Assembly: GCA_038380435.1 (NCBI GenBank)
Contig: JAWZYU010000120.1
Coordinates: 620,001-684,000, forward strand
Reading direction: 5' to 3'
Length of the DNA: 64,000 nucleotides
Source: Ryuthela nishihirai
Lineage: Eukaryota; Arthropoda; Arachnida; Araneae; Heptathelidae
The translations under genes and the position numbers were made by a program. Under the pieces are notes generated by a model. It made no database searches. It saw nothing but the letters and a program-made list of their open reading frames with translations, and was not told where the DNA came from. Shown here piece by piece: positions 9,373-18,727 of the stretch. Every line of letters starts with the position of its first letter. Position 1 is the stretch's first letter.

Positions 9373-9527
9373 TGATGTAGTGAAAGTGTAACACCTGTCA
9401 CTGCAGGAACGTCACCTATAAACTGTCTGATATCCACTGTTAAGTTACACACACGAATTTTGTATTCTCCGTCTAAGGCTTTTGACTCCCCACACTGAAT
9501 ATTTTTACTAGGAGCTACAAGTTCTAA
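9276..9527 (-). pseudogene. PC4-like single-stranded-DNA-binding protein remnant overlapping the integrase start
   Basis: In the frame read from 9527 down to the TAA at 9276-9278, 83 codons are open without an ATG; a TGA lies directly upstream. The translation contains a compact PC4/p15-type pattern: a beta strand (EYKIRVCNLTVDIRQFIGD), then TGVTLSLHQWQNLVEYD, matching the family pattern of 'VDIR-x-F' followed by 'G-x-x-L-x-x-x-Q-W-x-x-L'. Proteins of this type occur in Polinton-like viruses, where they could bind single-stranded DNA. The frame overlaps the first 97 nt of the integrase gene. The N-terminus is missing or joined from another exon. The identification is mine by eye and was not checked by profile search. 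Confidence 0.55.
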
Positions 9528-9601
9528 TCAAGTAAGGCTATCGTTAACAATGTCACGATTACACTACCCACACTAGCTAACACCTTCTTTCTCCTATCCA
9601 T
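9524..9601 (-). CDS. Possible 25-residue hydrophobic micro-ORF after a TATA box
   Basis: An ATG at 9599-9601 opens 25 codons starting MDRRKKVLASVG and continuing as one hydrophobic segment before TAG at 9524-9526. A basic start followed by an uninterrupted apolar stretch looks like a signal-anchor or small membrane peptide. It lies about 40 nt downstream of a TATA-like motif and ends where the PC4-like frame begins, so it may instead be an upstream ORF or a lost first exon. Functional status uncertain. Confidence 0.25.
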   Translation of the reverse strand: MDRRKKVLASVGSVIVTLLTIALLD

Positions 9602-9640
9602 ACCAAGACTAAAATGACATAGGATGAAAAGACAGACACA

Positions 9641-9648
9641 TTATATAA
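9641..9648 (-). promoter_or_regulatory. TATA-box-like motif upstream of the integrase/structural chain
   Basis: On the minus strand the sequence reads CCTTATATAATGTG, a good TATA match, about 40 nt before the first ATG of the chain (9601). It falls in the 55-nt gap after the stop of the gene at 9657-10451, the only real gap in this gene row, so it is the likeliest promoter for the overlapping integrase-to-core block. Confidence 0.4.
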
Positions 9649-9656
9649 GGTTACAA

Positions 9657-10451
9657 TTATTTATTTAATTTATACATTTCATTTTTTGCCTCGTCGACAA
9701 TAGCATTATATTTTAGATTGCAAAGAAAACCAGAATCTGCAAAATTCAATAGACCTTGCATCCAGGCCGTATCCACAAATACCTGTGCTAGACCATTAAT
9801 GTCCAAGTCACCAGACCACCCTACGATGGTCGGTATTTTTTCTTCAGGTTGCAGTCCATCTAACGGTATCACACGCATAAGTTCTTGCTGAAAAATATTC
9901 ACCAGCAGCGGGTAAACACAATCGGGACCGTCGAAAACAGGACTCAGTAGGAAAGGACGAATAGATTCAGAATGTTCCATAATGGCTGTACGGAGTTGGT
10001 GATCTTTGGGGGTCCCGCACACGTTGTGCACAATGCGCATCACCTCGTCTAAGTGAATAGCCAGCGTGAACAACTGCGAAGCGTTCAATGTTATACAGCA
10101 TCTCACCACACGGAACTGTAGAGTTCTTTGGTCTGCTGATTCTTTGATGAAGTCGACACAGCGTTCACCACCTGCAGTGCGATACATGTAGGCACATAAA
10201 CCGTGCATCACGTACCATGTCTGTTGATCGGGGCCGATTTTCACTTTGTCCTCTATGTGGGGTACCGCAGCACACAAAGCCTCCCATTCAGGTATGGAGA
10301 GGCTAACTCCTGCTGGTGTAGGGTAGATGAGTTCACCATTTTCAAATTTCTTGTAGCGGCGTACGTGCACAGAAAACTTATTTTTGAACAGTGAGGGCAT
10401 GACGTACACATCTTCACCGAGACACCACGCATCTGGATTGCTAGGCTGCAT
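9657..10451 (-). CDS. Uncharacterised element-encoded protein with PC4-like N-terminal motif (264 aa)
   Basis: The frame stays open to 10520, but the first ATG is at 10449-10451 with a TATA-like motif at the right distance, so I start there (264 residues). Residues about 20-60 read as a PC4-type half: FSVHVRRYKKFENG, then AGVSLSIPEWEALCA. A second, weaker copy of the same logic may occur in the middle (LQFRVVRCCITLNASQLFTL). The remainder has no motif that I recognise. The frame is intact, with no signal peptide or membrane segment. It sits between the terminal repeat and the integrase, where related elements vary most. If the reading is right it could be a single-stranded-DNA-binding replication protein; this is inference. 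Confidence 0.6.
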   Translation of the reverse strand: MQPSNPDAWCLGEDVYVMPSLFKNKFSVHVRRYKKFENGELIYPTPAGVSLSIPEWEALCAAVPHIEDKVKIGPDQQTWYVMHGLCAYMYRTAGGERCVDFIKESADQRTLQFRVVRCCITLNASQLFTLAIHLDEVMRIVHNVCGTPKDHQLRTAIMEHSESIRPFLLSPVFDGPDCVYPLLVNIFQQELMRVIPLDGLQPEEKIPTIVGWSGDLDINGLAQVFVDTAWMQGLLNFADSGFLCNLKYNAIVDEAKNEMYKLNK

Positions 10452-10481
10452 CGTGAACAATGCGGCACAGAGCACTCGCTC

Positions 10482-10521
10482 CCTATTTAACCAGAGAGCC
10501 GCACCACCTGAGACGACCAAT
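10482..10521 (-). promoter_or_regulatory. CCAAT plus TATA-like promoter of the 10451 gene
   Basis: On the minus strand, ATTGG (inverted CCAAT, at 10517-10521) is followed about 30 nt later by TTAAATAG (10482-10489), and the ATG at 10451 comes about 31 nt after that. The spacing fits a compact TATA promoter with a very short leader. The CCAAT element overlaps the stop region of the upstream gene. Confidence 0.4.
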
Positions 10522-11057
10522 CAGGAACGAGCTGATAAGCAGGTGTTTGTTGAGACATGCTCTCGACGATCGATCCATCCGAAGAAAGCAACTGTTTCTG
10601 CTAAAGAGCAGTGGACGTCCTCTCCGGTGTGATATCCGCATTCGAACTTGGAAACTTTGGGGAGATCACAATATTTGGGGCAGCCGTAAAGTTCGAGATT
10701 AACACTGGGAAGATTTAATTGTTCCAAGAGAATTCTTTCCACAGTACCTCCTTTGTAACCCACCACAGTAGCTTCTTCAGTACGTGCAAGTTTGTAAACA
10801 TATTTCACGATGTTACGGACGTGATCTAGCGACCACACCTTTTCTCGAGGTAGAGGATGAAAGGGTAGACCTATCACATATTTAGACACGTAGTTGGCTG
10901 TCCTTCTGTCTTTTACTGACAAAGGTTGGTGCTGTCGAAGATTGAAACGATAGACACCACATTTCCCATTCAGAGTTGCATATCCAAGTTCACGCACTAG
11001 GAAACGACCATTTACACGGAAACCGTCGAGGTCTAGAACCATACAGATGTTTTGCAT
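10521..11057 (-). CDS. Uncharacterised RNase-H/DnaQ-like protein next to the terminal repeat (178 aa)
   Basis: The open frame reaches 11093, but the first ATG is at 11055-11057 (MQNICMVLDLDGF...), giving 178 residues. The opening beta strand with acidic residues (MVLDLDGFRVNGRFLV), the internal TVVGYKGGTVERILLEQLN and the Cys/His-rich end (FECGYHTGEDVHCSLAETVA) recall a family of small DnaQ/RNase-H-like hypothetical proteins scattered in arthropod genomes, often near mobile DNA. That family match is from memory. The usual DxE is D-L-D here, so catalysis is uncertain. The frame is intact. Its stop (TGA 10521-10523) is followed at once by the promoter of the next gene. It is the outermost gene before the right terminal repeat. 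Confidence 0.6.
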   Translation of the reverse strand: MQNICMVLDLDGFRVNGRFLVRELGYATLNGKCGVYRFNLRQHQPLSVKDRRTANYVSKYVIGLPFHPLPREKVWSLDHVRNIVKYVYKLARTEEATVVGYKGGTVERILLEQLNLPSVNLELYGCPKYCDLPKVSKFECGYHTGEDVHCSLAETVAFFGWIDRREHVSTNTCLSARS

Positions 11058-11200
11058 AGTTGTACTAGTTCGAGTATCTGGAGATGAAAACACTTGACGT
11101 CTTCACACTGGCAGGGTCTACAGACGTCTCTGTCGTTTACGTCTCAGAGCCTGCACAACACTCTGCGGTAGTCCCGGTCAACCATTGGGGTAAAATAAAG

Positions 11201-11442
11201 AAAAATCGAAGAATTAGAATAAAAATAGGGGCTTTTTGGGTATTAGTGTTCCCCACAGGCACCAGATGGCGCCAGGGGTTTTTTCATAAGGGGGAGGAAT
11301 TTTTTTATAAAGGGGGAAATCAAAAATCGAAGAATTAGAATAAAAATAGGGTTTTTTTGGGGGGGAAATAGTACTTCTCACTGTCAACAGGTGGCGCCAC
11401 TGAGGGGGAAAGGGGGTTAATAAAGGGGGAGGAATTATTAAT
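11201..11442 (+). repeat. 121-bp tandem repeat (two copies) in the terminal region
   Basis: The block AAAAATCGAAGAATTAGAAT starts at 11201 and again at 11322. Each copy is followed by a G-run, a GGCGCC palindrome (in CAGATGGCGCCAGG and CAGGTGGCGCCACT) and GGGGGAGGAATT. Divergence between copies is moderate. Confidence 0.75.
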
Positions 11443-11516
11443 AAAGGGGCGTGGCATGTTACGTAATGATTATGTAATGATTACGTCATGTTGCGTCATA
11501 GGGGAGGGGCGGAAGT

Positions 11517-11562
11517 GGGCGTGGTCGGTGACGTCATAGGGGCGTGGTCGGTGACGCCATAG
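11517..11562 (+). repeat. 23-bp tandem repeat (two copies) with CRE-like core
   Basis: The unit GGGCGTGGTCGGTGACG(T/C)CATAG occurs at 11517-11539 and 11540-11562 with a single difference. It contains GGGCGTGG (Sp1/GC-box-like) and TGACGTCA in the first copy. Likely a factor-binding module near the element end. Confidence 0.75.
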
Positions 11563-11635
11563 GGGGAAAGCACTAGTGGGGGTTCGGTATAATGGCATGA
11601 TACTACTCCCCACCTTGCTCTCGATCAGTAGGGAA

Positions 11636-11735
11636 AACCAGTGGTCTTGGAAAGGCAGCCGTCAGTCGGATGAGTCTTTAAGCGGCAGCGTGTGCCCACA
11701 ATAACCACTCAGAATAAAACAACCCACAAATATTT
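11636..11735 (+). mobile_element. Degraded SINE fragment flanking the viral element
   Basis: The stretch from CTTGGAAAGGCAGCCGTCAG through a CGGATGAG...TTAAGC block to the AATAAAACAACCC tail matches, with decay, the body and tail of the SINEs at 18728-19034 and 20174-20533. It sets an outer limit for the viral element near 11.6 kb. Confidence 0.6.
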
Positions 11736-14700
11736 CTTACGGATTGTTTTACATCGAAATGCTCGCACATCACATATTCGCTTGTCGCAACGTTTGAGTG
11801 AAGAGATGTTGCTGTAAGCTAACATTTACTAAATTTATGTTATGTGGCCTTAAAGATTTATGCTTTTTCGCTTGTTTTCAGAAAAACGAGGGATTGTTTT
11901 CTCATACTTTCAATTTTTAGAAATAAAAATACTTTTGAAGTTGAATAGTCATCTATTAAAAGTTAGAATTTTTCAAATCTTTGAAGGAATTTTCAAGAAA
12001 TTGATGTTTGAAATTTGAAATTTTGGTGGTGAAATGAGTGACCAAAGTTTTGTATTTACAACAATACCTTTAACCCCAGGGAGGTCAGTGTGATTAGACT
12101 CCTTAACCTCAGAGGTTGAGTGGTAAATATATATATATTGTTTTACTTTAAGGGATAAATGAATGCCAAAATAAAGAAAAATGAAGGCGGAGTTTATAAC
12201 TGTTAAAAAAAAAAACTTATTTGGATTTTTCCACTCATCCATTAGTTTCAATTCCAACTGTTAGAGGGTGCAAGAGACTAAATGAAGGTTGTGGATCCAA
12301 ACCTTCAAGTTCCTTTAAATAATAATTACAGTAAGCATTATACCGAAGTTGGCGGTCATAAATCTTACCCTTTAGGAAATATATTTTCGTCTTTTTTGTT
12401 GGGAGAAAAGAAATTTGTAAATCCAACGTTTAAGACGTTTCAAGAGGAAGTTGCAGTTCGAAGTTGATATTCCTAATTCTTGACATTTAGCAGAAGTTCT
12501 TATCAAAGAGAAAGATAAACTGATGGGAAAACAAACCCTTTGAACTACATAAGAAATATCCGGTAAAAATCATCAATAACTTCATATTTCAGATACTTAT
12601 TAATTTGATTGGCAACTCTGAAAAATCACCGGACTTATCACTTTTAAAGTAAGTATAGATATATTAAATAAAATGATTATCATTATTGTTAAATATAAAA
12701 AGGGCCCAATACGAGAGTTAATACTCAAATTAATATCATAATTCAATAATGTGTCTTAAATTTGAAATTTTATTTAAAAATCGGAATTTTCTATTATTGT
12801 TTTCCGCATATTTCGTCTTTTATTAACATATTGAATATATTTCATAATTTGTTTAAAAATATATTCATTTCTAATTTCACTATTCTTTTTAGATTATAAT
12901 AAGATTTGTTAACTTCCTGTTTTTTGCATTCTCTTTACAATCACAAATATCAGAAAAGTATTTTAAAGCAATTATTTCATTTTTTTAGTCTAAAACTGGA
13001 AAAATATTTCAAAGAACGACAGGTCTAGAAGAGCTTCTGCTTGTGCCGGAATTGAAGTATTCCTCCAAAATTATTCATTTGGTGAAAACCTTTGAATATT
13101 CATTATTCTCATGACGTGTAGTTTTTAATAATTAAATGTAAGTGCCTTGTAAGGTAGCAGTCATTAATATACGCAAGAAAAATACATAATTATATGAAAT
13201 ATACTTTAAATTAATCTTTGCATATTCAGAGTCCATTTCTGAATTTGAGTATTCTGCTCCGGTTAACCTAGAAACAGGCAAATACTTTAGTTTTGCCTAT
13301 GAATATATTTCTTGACGTCCCGATCATTGATTGGTTATCTTGCTTAGATACAGTTTAAATGAGATCTGGACACGAACCTCGAATTATTTTCTTTTGTTTG
13401 TTTGTTGACGTCTCCCCTTTCTCGCAATTTTTTCTTTAAAATAAAGTGAGTGAATCCTCCCAGACCTCTGCAGTAAGTAGCTGAGTGAGTAGTAATTTAT
13501 TGCGATTTTTTTGTCCGTGTTATAAATAACTGGCTGGATAATGGTTATAATTTGTGTACAGTTATTTTAGTATTTTTAAATAATTCGATAAAGAGTTGCT
13601 ATACTTTCTTTACAGATATTTGAGTTCAAAAAGGAGGAGCGGCATAAAAAGGCTGCGAAAACAAGATAATTTGAGCTGTCCCTGATAACATGCACACTAT
13701 ATGATACTAATTATTGCCTTTAATCAATATGCCACTGCAAAAGCAATAAAATTTTTTAATTCCCTGCTCACAGGAAATAAAGAACAGTAATCGTAAATTT
13801 CAACACTTCTCCTGAACGATTTTCGATGTATATGAACAAAGATTCTCCTTAACATTTAATTTCTTATTAACTGGTCTTTTGTAAGATAAATTAGTCAAAA
13901 CATCTTAACGTGATCGAAAAAATAAAAGGTGATATATAAAGGCTCATTAGCTATGTCCACACTTGTGCGCTTTCATCTTCAACTTCACTTTCAACTTTCT
14001 ATTCCCCTTTTCAACACCGAGAAGTCTAGCTCATGCCTTAGATGGAATACGCTGGACGCATGCCTTCAACTGTCTACACCTGTGCGTCCAATGGTTTTCA
14101 ATTTTTCACCATTGTAGACGTGAATTATTTCTCCTTTAAGACAGTTTTATAAAAAATAATTAGACAGAATTATTCTTCAACAAATGAAATGTATAATTTT
14201 TTTTACATATTAGGTTTTTTGTCATTGTTTTCGATATTCTAAATATTATCATTCAAACTTTGATTCAATTTTGCTTGTAAACTTCGTTTAACTCATAATA
14301 AAATTTACGTGGATGACAGCACAAATAAATAATTATGTCTCTTTTGAAAATTTGATCTTTGAACTTGAAAGACATAACTGAGATTTCAAAACATAATCAT
14401 TGTTTGGAAGTTAACGATAAATACTAGAATATGGAGTCGCATAGTGGCAAAACATGACGCATTTGGCAAAAAGAAGAATATCTGAAGGATTAAAAAATTT
14501 GCTGAATAGTTTCGTATGTTAAAATAAAAAAGGGGAAGTTTGAGAAACGGTAGTTTTTACTAAAATTAGTGTCGAAGAAAGATATTTGTTATCCATTAGT
14601 TATAAAAACGAATTATGACAAAAAACAATTATTCGACTTTTAGAATAGAAAAACAGAAATAATCAGCTATTTATATTTTACCTTTTATTAATTTTAAAAT

Positions 14701-14919
14701 TACATGACGTCATACTGAATGATTCCTTTTTAAAATAGACGACTGATTTTACTGATCAGTTCGGTTGGACTGCTTTATCTCTGAGAGGAACCTTTTTCAC
14801 AAAATGGACAAAATGTGAAGATCACAAGGACCACAAAGGTCAGGGAAAGTTGAGGGAAGGGGATCATTTGACACCTGTTAAGAAGAAGATGATAGCCATT
14901 TATTCATGGCCATTTTAGG
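11736..14919. other. AT-rich intergenic DNA without recognisable gene
   Basis: No open frame here longer than about 94 codons looks like a protein, and no RNA gene was recognised. The bases just before 14920 (about 14760-14890) resemble 19985-20100, so that part is another dispersed repeat. Confidence 0.6.
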
Positions 14920-15537
14920 AGAGCTGTGCACCAATCCCTAGTGATGATGCACAGAACCGGCCAGCCTAATGTCCGACCCCGCCTTCTCGTGGTGCAGGCC
15001 GTTAGTACCTTTCAAAAGAGATATTCTCTTTTGGAAGGTAACGGAAGGGGAGGGCTGCCAATTCAGTATGGCCTACTGATCTGGTCATCTATGGCCACTT
15101 TCTTCTTTTTTTTAAACCCTGCTGAGGAGTGGTCAACTTCACAGGGTCCTGGTGCTGACCATTTATACCTACTAGACTGGACTTGTTTACGGATTTGAGC
15201 TTGATTATTGATCCTGGACTTGCTGCACTGGTGGGCTTCTGTTGAGGGAGAGTCTGCCGCTGTGTTTTCTGTTTCCTTCTGGGTTGCCAGCTCTAAGTGA
15301 ACAGAGGCATGGAATACCTTATATCAGTTGGTGGATAATCCTAATCAGAGGCCATCGCAGGTACCTGAACCTAACTTTGCTAGTTGGGCATCGTCAATCC
15401 TAAACTGGAGGCCATGTGGCTCTTGGCAGGCAGGCCATGTGGCTCTTGAAAAAGTCCACTTGAAAATGTGGTGCCTAAGGTTCCTACCAGCATCGGTGAC
15501 TTCAGCCTTTAGCGGAGGAGGAACAGGTCTTTTCCCC

Positions 15538-16221
15538 ATGCCTGCGATCAGGGGGCTGTTTGATATTGTTGGCCATACCAATCTCAATAAACCTAATTTC
15601 TTTAAAAATCCTACTAATCATTTTCTCTCTGCAGGAACGTGGAACGTGAGGACATTACATAGAGATTATTCTCTTGATGTCCTCATGCAGGAATTCCAGC
15701 GCTATAACCTAGATATTCTAGGCTTGCAAGAGACCAGATGGACAGGTAAAGGTGAGATACTTAAAAATAACTTTCAATTTCTCTTCACAGGGAGGGAGGA
15801 TGGAAAGCATCACCAAGGCGTGGGTCTGCTGCTCAGCAGACATGCTAGTCATGCTCTTCTAGGATATGAGTGCATTAATGAAAGGTTTCTTACAGCAAAA
15901 TTTCAGACAAGCATTAAAGACTTGAATGTTATCTGCTGTTATGCCCCCACTGAGGATGCTGATGAGGATAAGAAGGATAGGGTTTGCGGAAAACTTCAGG
16001 ATATTTCGAATTCTGTCAAGAAAGGAGATATTACCCTTGTTCTAGGTGACTTCAATGCCAAAGTTGGTACTGATTCTGATCTTTGGGGTGGGGTGATAGG
16101 CCCTTTTGGTATTGGTAGCTGCAATGGCAAAGGGCAACGTCTCCTACAGGTAAGTAAACTCAATGGTTTCAGAATAACTAACACATATTACAAACACCGC
16201 AACATACATAAATACACATAG
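15538..16221 (+). pseudogene. LINE copy A endonuclease domain
   Basis: An AP-endonuclease-like domain that nicks target DNA for retrotransposition. Motifs are GTWNVRTL, ILGLQETRW (catalytic Glu), VICCYAPTEDADED and LVLGDFNAKVGTDSD (Asp/Asn). The frame is open from 15328, but the family sequence starts near 15538. It ends at a TAG (16219-16221) where sister copies have Trp (HKYTWVSPDG). Downstream the SDHYLV motif is present after further frame changes around 16280-16380. Confidence 0.85.
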
Positions 16222-16473
16222 GTTTCACCTGATGGGCTGCATAGGAATATGATTGATTACATGTTAATTAACAGCAAATGTTGCTAGTTCTGTTAGAAAT
16301 ACCAGGGCATATAGGGGAGCTGAAATCGGATCTGACCATTACCTTGTTAAAAGTGTGTTAAAAAGTGTTGTGCTAGGGTTAAAAAATTTACCTTTAATAC
16401 TGAAGCTCTGAAAGACCCAGTTATAGCTAAAGCTTACCATGATAGGTTACTTAGTCATTATGAGAGTCATGGT

Positions 16474-18494
16474 TTGCTTAATACTGAAGTTGAGGAAGAA
16501 TGGGGCCATTTTAAACAGGCTTTTTTGGAAACTAACAGTACTCTTTTAGGAAAAAAGGAGCAGAGGAGACAGAATTATTTAAGTGATAAGGCACTTGAGC
16601 TTATTTCAGAAAGCAGGAACTGCACGAATGTTCTTAATCAATACCCTACTAGTCCTAATAGAAAGGATTACAGAGAGCTTAATAAACGTGTAAAGGATCA
16701 GTTAGCTACTGATAAGAATCTTTGGCTTGATGGTTTGGCTGACAAAGCTGAAGAAGCAGTTAGGCAGCACATCAGCAGAGAGTTGTACCAGATAGTTAAT
16801 GTTTTATGTGGTAGAAAACGGACAGGCACACAAGGATTGCAGGATAAACATGGTAAGGTTGTAGAAGGTGAGGATTCTGTCATGGCTAGGTGGGCTGAGC
16901 ATTTCAGTGATGTTCTAAACAATGTGGTTAGTTGTACTCCCATTGTTTGTAATGACGATAGATGCATTGGCAGCTTTAATGTTGGCCCTATAACAGAATC
17001 TGAAGTTATTTTGGCTATCTCTAAACTTAAACTTCATAAATCCCCAGTTGTTGATGAAATTACTACAGAAATACTCAGAGCTGGGAATGTTCCGGTTACC
17101 ACTTGGATGACTGAAATTTTGAATAACTTTTATGATAAAGGCATGGTTCCTAAAGATTTTACCACAGCTATTATTATCCCTATTTTCAAAAAAGTTGATC
17201 GCAGTTCTTGTGATAACCATAGGGGTATCAGCCTACTCTCTGTTCCAGGTAAAGTTCTTTCCATGATTGTGCTTAATAGAATTAAGAATCTGGTTGACAG
17301 TCAATTGCATGATGAGCAATGTGGATTCAGAAGTGGTAGGGGATGTGTGGATCAGATCTTTTCACTTAGGCAGATTCTTGAGAAATGTTTAGAGTTTCAG
17401 AAACCTTTGGTTGCTAGCTTTGTTGATTTCAAAAAGGCTTTCGACTCTGTTAATCGTCATAATTTGTGGTTGATTGTGAAATCATATGGTATACCAGACA
17501 AGTTAGTTCACAAAATGAAAGCTCTCTATAATAACACTGAGTCGTGTGTGAGAGTTGGTAAGTCTTGTAGCAATTGGTTTAGCATTACTTCTGGTGTTCG
17601 ACAAGGGTGTATTTTGTCTCCTTTTTCTCTTTAGTTTGGTTGTTGATTACGTTATGCGAAATTCACTTCAAGGGAAAGATTTTGGCCTTAAATGGGCTGG
17701 ATATACGAAAATTTCTGATTTAGATTATGCTGATGATTTAGCCCTTTTGGCAAATGATGTTGATGAGATGAACTCTTTCATTCGAGCTGTTGATGAGACT
17801 GGTAGTAGAGTAGGTTTGGTTATAAACAGAGAGAAAACTAAAGTGATGAAAATTGATCAAGCAGGCTGTGATTCAGTAAATCTGAATGGTTGTAGTCTTG
17901 AGCAGGTGTCAGTTTAATTACCTTGGGAGCTATGTAACTGATACTGGTGATGTGCGGCATGATATTAACAGACGAATAGGTATTGCTGCCGGGACTTTTA
18001 AGAATCTATGGAGATTGTGGAGAAATAGGCGTATACACCTAAATACTAAAATTAGACTGTATAATAGTTTGGTTCTTTCTAGGGTTAGTTATGGTAGTGA
18101 AACTTGGACGCTGTGTAAACAAGATAACAGGAAACTAGATGCTTTTGATTCTAGATGCTTGCGCAGTATCTTGGGTATTAGGTGGTTTAACTTTGTAACT
18201 AATGATGAGGTTAGGCAAAGGAGTCTGCAGCCTCCTTTAAGCAGCATATTGTGCAGAGAGAGACTCCGCTGGTTTGGCCATGTTGCCCGTATGGATAATT
18301 ATAGTTTGACGAATAGGGTTATGAACAGTGTGTCTAGAGGCCTCAGAAGGAGGGGGAGACCTAGGATGCGGTGGGCAGACAATGTCAAACAGGACCTTGT
18401 TAGAATTGGTGTGCAGTGGCCGGATGCAGCAGATGTAGCTCAGGACAGATATGCTTGGAGAATTAAACTGCGTGGTCTGGTTGGACCTCCGTAG
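16474..18494 (+). pseudogene. LINE copy A reverse transcriptase, three frames
   Basis: RT pieces at 16474-17634, 17555-17917 and 17886-18494. Motifs are YRGISLLSVPGKV (here N-H-R-G), ASFVDFKKAFDSV (palm A), SGVRQGCILSP, LDYADDLALLAND (catalytic YADD) and, after the palm, YGSETWTLC and RWFGHVARM. Frame changes are near 17630 (CTTTTTCTC tract) and 17905. The catalytic Asp pair is kept, so decay is recent on the LINE time scale. It ends at LVGPP just before the microsatellite tail. Confidence 0.88.
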
Positions 18495-18535
18495 CCCATG
18501 GCTGCTTGAGGATGATGATGATGATGATGATTTTA

Positions 18536-18600
18536 GCATCTTCTTTAATGTACACAAGATATAGCTCTCCTGCACACTGGTCCACGTTTAACGACTAATC
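18536..18600 (-). mobile_element. Inverted SINE fragment
   Basis: CTTCTTTAATGTACACAAGA is the reverse complement, with changes, of the conserved TGTGCACGTTAAAGAAC stretch of the SINE body. It lies directly after the LINE tail, facing the SINE at 18728. Confidence 0.5.
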
Positions 18601-18727
18601 CAATGCACTTCGACATTTCAAAAGTCATCGCTGTTCCCTTTCTAACCGTGGAAGGGAGATGCTTTAGTCATTGATCAGTAAAGACAGATCGATCTCTACT
18701 TCTTTTTCACAAGTTTCTCTTACTCTG

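Larger units (their letters stand above)
1..11600. mobile_element. Polinton/Maverick (adintovirus-like) integrated viral element, left end outside window
   Basis: The gene set seen here is diagnostic of the group: family B DNA polymerase, retrovirus-like integrase with chromodomain, adenain-like cysteine protease, FtsK/HerA-type packaging ATPase, hexon-like major capsid and penton-like minor capsid. PolB runs on the + strand and everything else on the - strand, converging at 3.2-4.3 kb. A G-rich repeat-rich block at 11.18-11.60 kb fits the right terminal repeat, and SINE-like host DNA follows it. The left terminal repeat and start of PolB lie outside the window. The interior is visibly richer in G+C than the flanks. 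Several genes are broken, so this is probably an old endogenous copy and not an active element, although four of the frame breaks lie in C-runs and could be sequencing errors. Confidence 0.93.
11176..11600. repeat. Right terminal repeat region of the Polinton-like element
   Basis: A gene-free block rich in G-runs on the + strand, built from short tandem repeats, with CRE-like TGACGTCA (11529-11536), repeated GGGCGTGG and several TTACGTAAT/TGATTACGTCAT motifs. G-rich, GGGCGTGG- and TGACGTCA-bearing ends are reminiscent of adenovirus terminal repeats, where such sites bind host factors and promote origin firing; this is analogy only. Terminal-repeat status is supported by its position just outside the last gene, by SINE-like host DNA starting near 11636, and by a diverged inverted relative at 30.9-31.3 kb. 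The left repeat of the same element is not in the window, so exact ends and target duplication cannot be read. Confidence 0.65.
14920..18531 (+). mobile_element. RTE/BovB-like LINE, copy A (nearly full length)
   Basis: A non-LTR retrotransposon with a 5' region beginning GAGCTGTGCACCAATCCC, an apurinic endonuclease, a reverse transcriptase and a 3' end in a GAT-type microsatellite (GAGGATGATGATGATG, ending at 18531). The domain order and simple-repeat tail are typical of the RTE clade; its endonuclease is often misannotated as craniofacial development protein 2. The same family recurs at 40.9-44.3, 46.2-50.0, 52.0-55.7, 56.4-59.7 and 60.3-63.6 kb. Coding frames are broken. Confidence 0.88.

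Noticed and set aside
11084..11338. 84-codon plus-strand frame in the terminal repeat
   Set aside because: It runs through the G-rich tandem repeats and ends in Lys/Gly low complexity; no promoter or homologue pattern.
1..11600. An intact, active virus
   Set aside because: The polymerase lacks Exo I, the integrase has two substitution-type stops and the pVI/MCP junction is deleted, so even if the C-run breaks are sequencing errors this copy is defective.
12000..14120. Small frames in AT-rich DNA (11973-12257, 12235-12426, 13929-14117)
   Set aside because: Short, unmotivated and rich in Phe/Ile/Asn/Lys, as expected for AT-rich non-coding DNA.
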